A DNA stretch of 64,000 nucleotides, taken from contig CANRBC010000014.1 in the NCBI GenBank assembly GCA_947628755.1, forward strand, positions 1-64,000, read 5' to 3'. The notes under the pieces are model-generated. The model ran no database searches, was not told the origin of the DNA, and was given only the letters and a program-made list of their open reading frames with translations. Below are positions 63,330-64,000 of this stretch, piece by piece (the stretch's first letter is position 1; every line of letters starts with the position of its first letter). Made by a program: the position numbers and the translations under genes. This DNA comes from an uncultured Clostridia bacterium. GTDB lineage: Bacteria > Bacillota > Clostridia > Lachnospirales > CAG-274.

Positions 63330-64000
63330 TTTTTATTTTATCCTTCATTACCTTAAGAGCGGCAGCCATAACGTCCTCTATATTTCCATGTACGGAAGCA
63401 CCTGACGCCAGCTTGTGTCCGCCGCCGCCAAAGCCTACGGCAATTTCATTCACATCTATTTCGTTGGAGCGGAAGCTCAGCTTTACAACGCCGTTGTCTC
63501 TTTCCGAGCCGAAAAGAGCAAGCTCCGCGTCGCCTGTATTCAGAAGATAGGCAACTATGCCGTCAAGGTCGTTTACAGTAGCGCCTACGGAAGCCATATC
63601 CGCCTTTGTAATATATGTATAGGCAATCCTGTCCTCAAGCGCCATTCTGCCCATGGCAACGGCACATATCTTAGCTTCTGCAAGGGAATGCTCATACATA
63701 AATCTGGAATGTATCCTTCCCGTATCGACTCCTGCTACTACGAGCTTTCCCGCTATTATATGGGTGCGCTCTGAGGTGCAGCTGTGCTTAAAGCCCCTTG
63801 TATCCGTAAGTATACCGGAATAAAGCGCCGTGGCAATATCCTTATCTACCTCCACAAAGCGGCTTATAAGCTCATACACTATCTCGGAAACAGAAGAAGC
63901 GTCGCCGTTTACAATATTGTTCTGAGCAAAATAAGTATTGCTTATATGGTGGTCTATATTATATGTTACATTGGCTCTTTTGAACACCGCTTTGGCTTTT
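63322..64000 (-). CDS. nrnA: DHH/DHHA1-family oligoribonuclease NrnA, N-terminus beyond the window
   Basis: The frame is open to the window edge; 226 residues are visible. They begin inside the DHH domain, with NIDHHISNT (DHH motif III). DTRGFKHSCT follows, and the C-terminal DHHA1 substrate domain ends with VGFGGGGHKLASGA, the GGGH motif. NrnA degrades nanoRNA and dephosphorylates pAp. Its position directly before truB and ribF is the standard nusA-infB-rbfA-nrnA-truB-ribF order. Confidence 0.94.
   Translation of the reverse strand, partial: KAKAVFKRANVTYNIDHHISNTYFAQNNIVNGDASSVSEIVYELISRFVEVDKDIATALYSGILTDTRGFKHSCTSERTHIIAGKLVVAGVDTGRIHSRFMYEHSLAEAKICAVAMGRMALEDRIAYTYITKADMASVGATVNDLDGIVAYLLNTGDAELALFGSERDNGVVKLSFRSNEIDVNEIAVGFGGGGHKLASGASVHGNIEDVMAAALKVMKDKIKNA

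Overview
The window reads as a chromosomal segment of a low-GC, Gram-positive, anaerobic bacterium of class Clostridia, probably a gut member of the Ruminococcaceae/Oscillospiraceae or a relative. The evidence is consistent: AGGAGG-type ribosome binding sites, a CIRCE/HrcA heat-shock operator, FMN and SAM-I riboswitches, the sporulation-type yqfC-yqfD pair, a dockerin-bearing secreted protein, copper-amine-oxidase-N stalk domains, and typical Firmicutes gene orders (mreBCD-mrdA-minDE-rodA, phoH-ybeY-cdd-era-yqzL-recO, nrnA-truB-ribF-rpsO-pnp). The genus cannot be fixed from the sequence alone.

Layout. Positions 1-2690 are the right-hand end of an integrated mobilizable element: the tail of a Mob/Pre relaxase, a small orphan ORF and a large serine recombinase. 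Next come a secreted alpha/beta-hydrolase gene broken by a one-base frameshift (2734-3964), a divergent LysR regulator, an M20 amidohydrolase, a 139-bp tandem repeat, groEL/groES under CIRCE, a DUF554 membrane protein, an 8-oxoguanine glycosylase, a PLP enzyme of the methionine gamma-lyase/aluminium-resistance family, and miaA. From 13 kb to 21 kb lies the cell-shape and division operon mreB-mreC-mreD-pbp2-minD-minE-rodA-mgsA-DUF1294, without minC. A cupin/orphan histidine kinase pair (21-22.7 kb) is divergent from a long housekeeping run, yqfC-yqfD-phoH-ybeY-cdd-udg-era-yqzL-recO (22.8-28.4 kb). An FMN-riboswitch-controlled ribD-ribE-ribBA-ribH operon follows. After a palindromic intergenic element come a cell-wall amidase, an ABC exporter, metK behind a SAM-I riboswitch, an ACT-domain protein and an aldolase-like enzyme. 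A second palindromic element precedes the pyrimidine operon pyrB-pyrC-pyrF-carA-carB, which has its own promoter, a 33-codon leader ORF and an overlapping terminator. A third palindromic element follows carB.

From 47.8 to 58.5 kb, all on the minus strand, is the most accessory-looking stretch. It holds two large secreted proteins: a 512-aa protein with CBM-like modules and a 2099-aa dockerin/FN3/F5-8C/M60-peptidase protein. Each is followed within 20 bp by a tiny ORF, and the two tiny ORFs encode peptides of one recognisable family (M-K-x(1,2)-Y-x-K-P ... [DE]-D-[VI]-[IM]-T-x-S-G). rmuC, deoC and a C_GCAxxG_C_C-like protein lie between them. The window closes with pnp, rpsO, ribF, truB and the 5'-truncated nrnA, in canonical order.

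The most interesting unexplained signals are: (1) the paired small-peptide genes behind the secreted proteins; (2) the leader-peptide/terminator arrangement in front of pyrB, reminiscent of enterobacterial pyrBI attenuation rather than PyrR control; (3) the double-terminator FMN expression platform with a perfect 10-bp alternative pairing; (4) the modular CGACCCTTC-ended palindromic elements that share rearranged parts; (5) the structured leader of the giant M60 gene; and (6) a hairpin that both resembles a terminator and buries the ribosome binding site of the C_GCAxxG_C_C-like gene. All start choices and functions were made by eye from sequence motifs; no database search was run.
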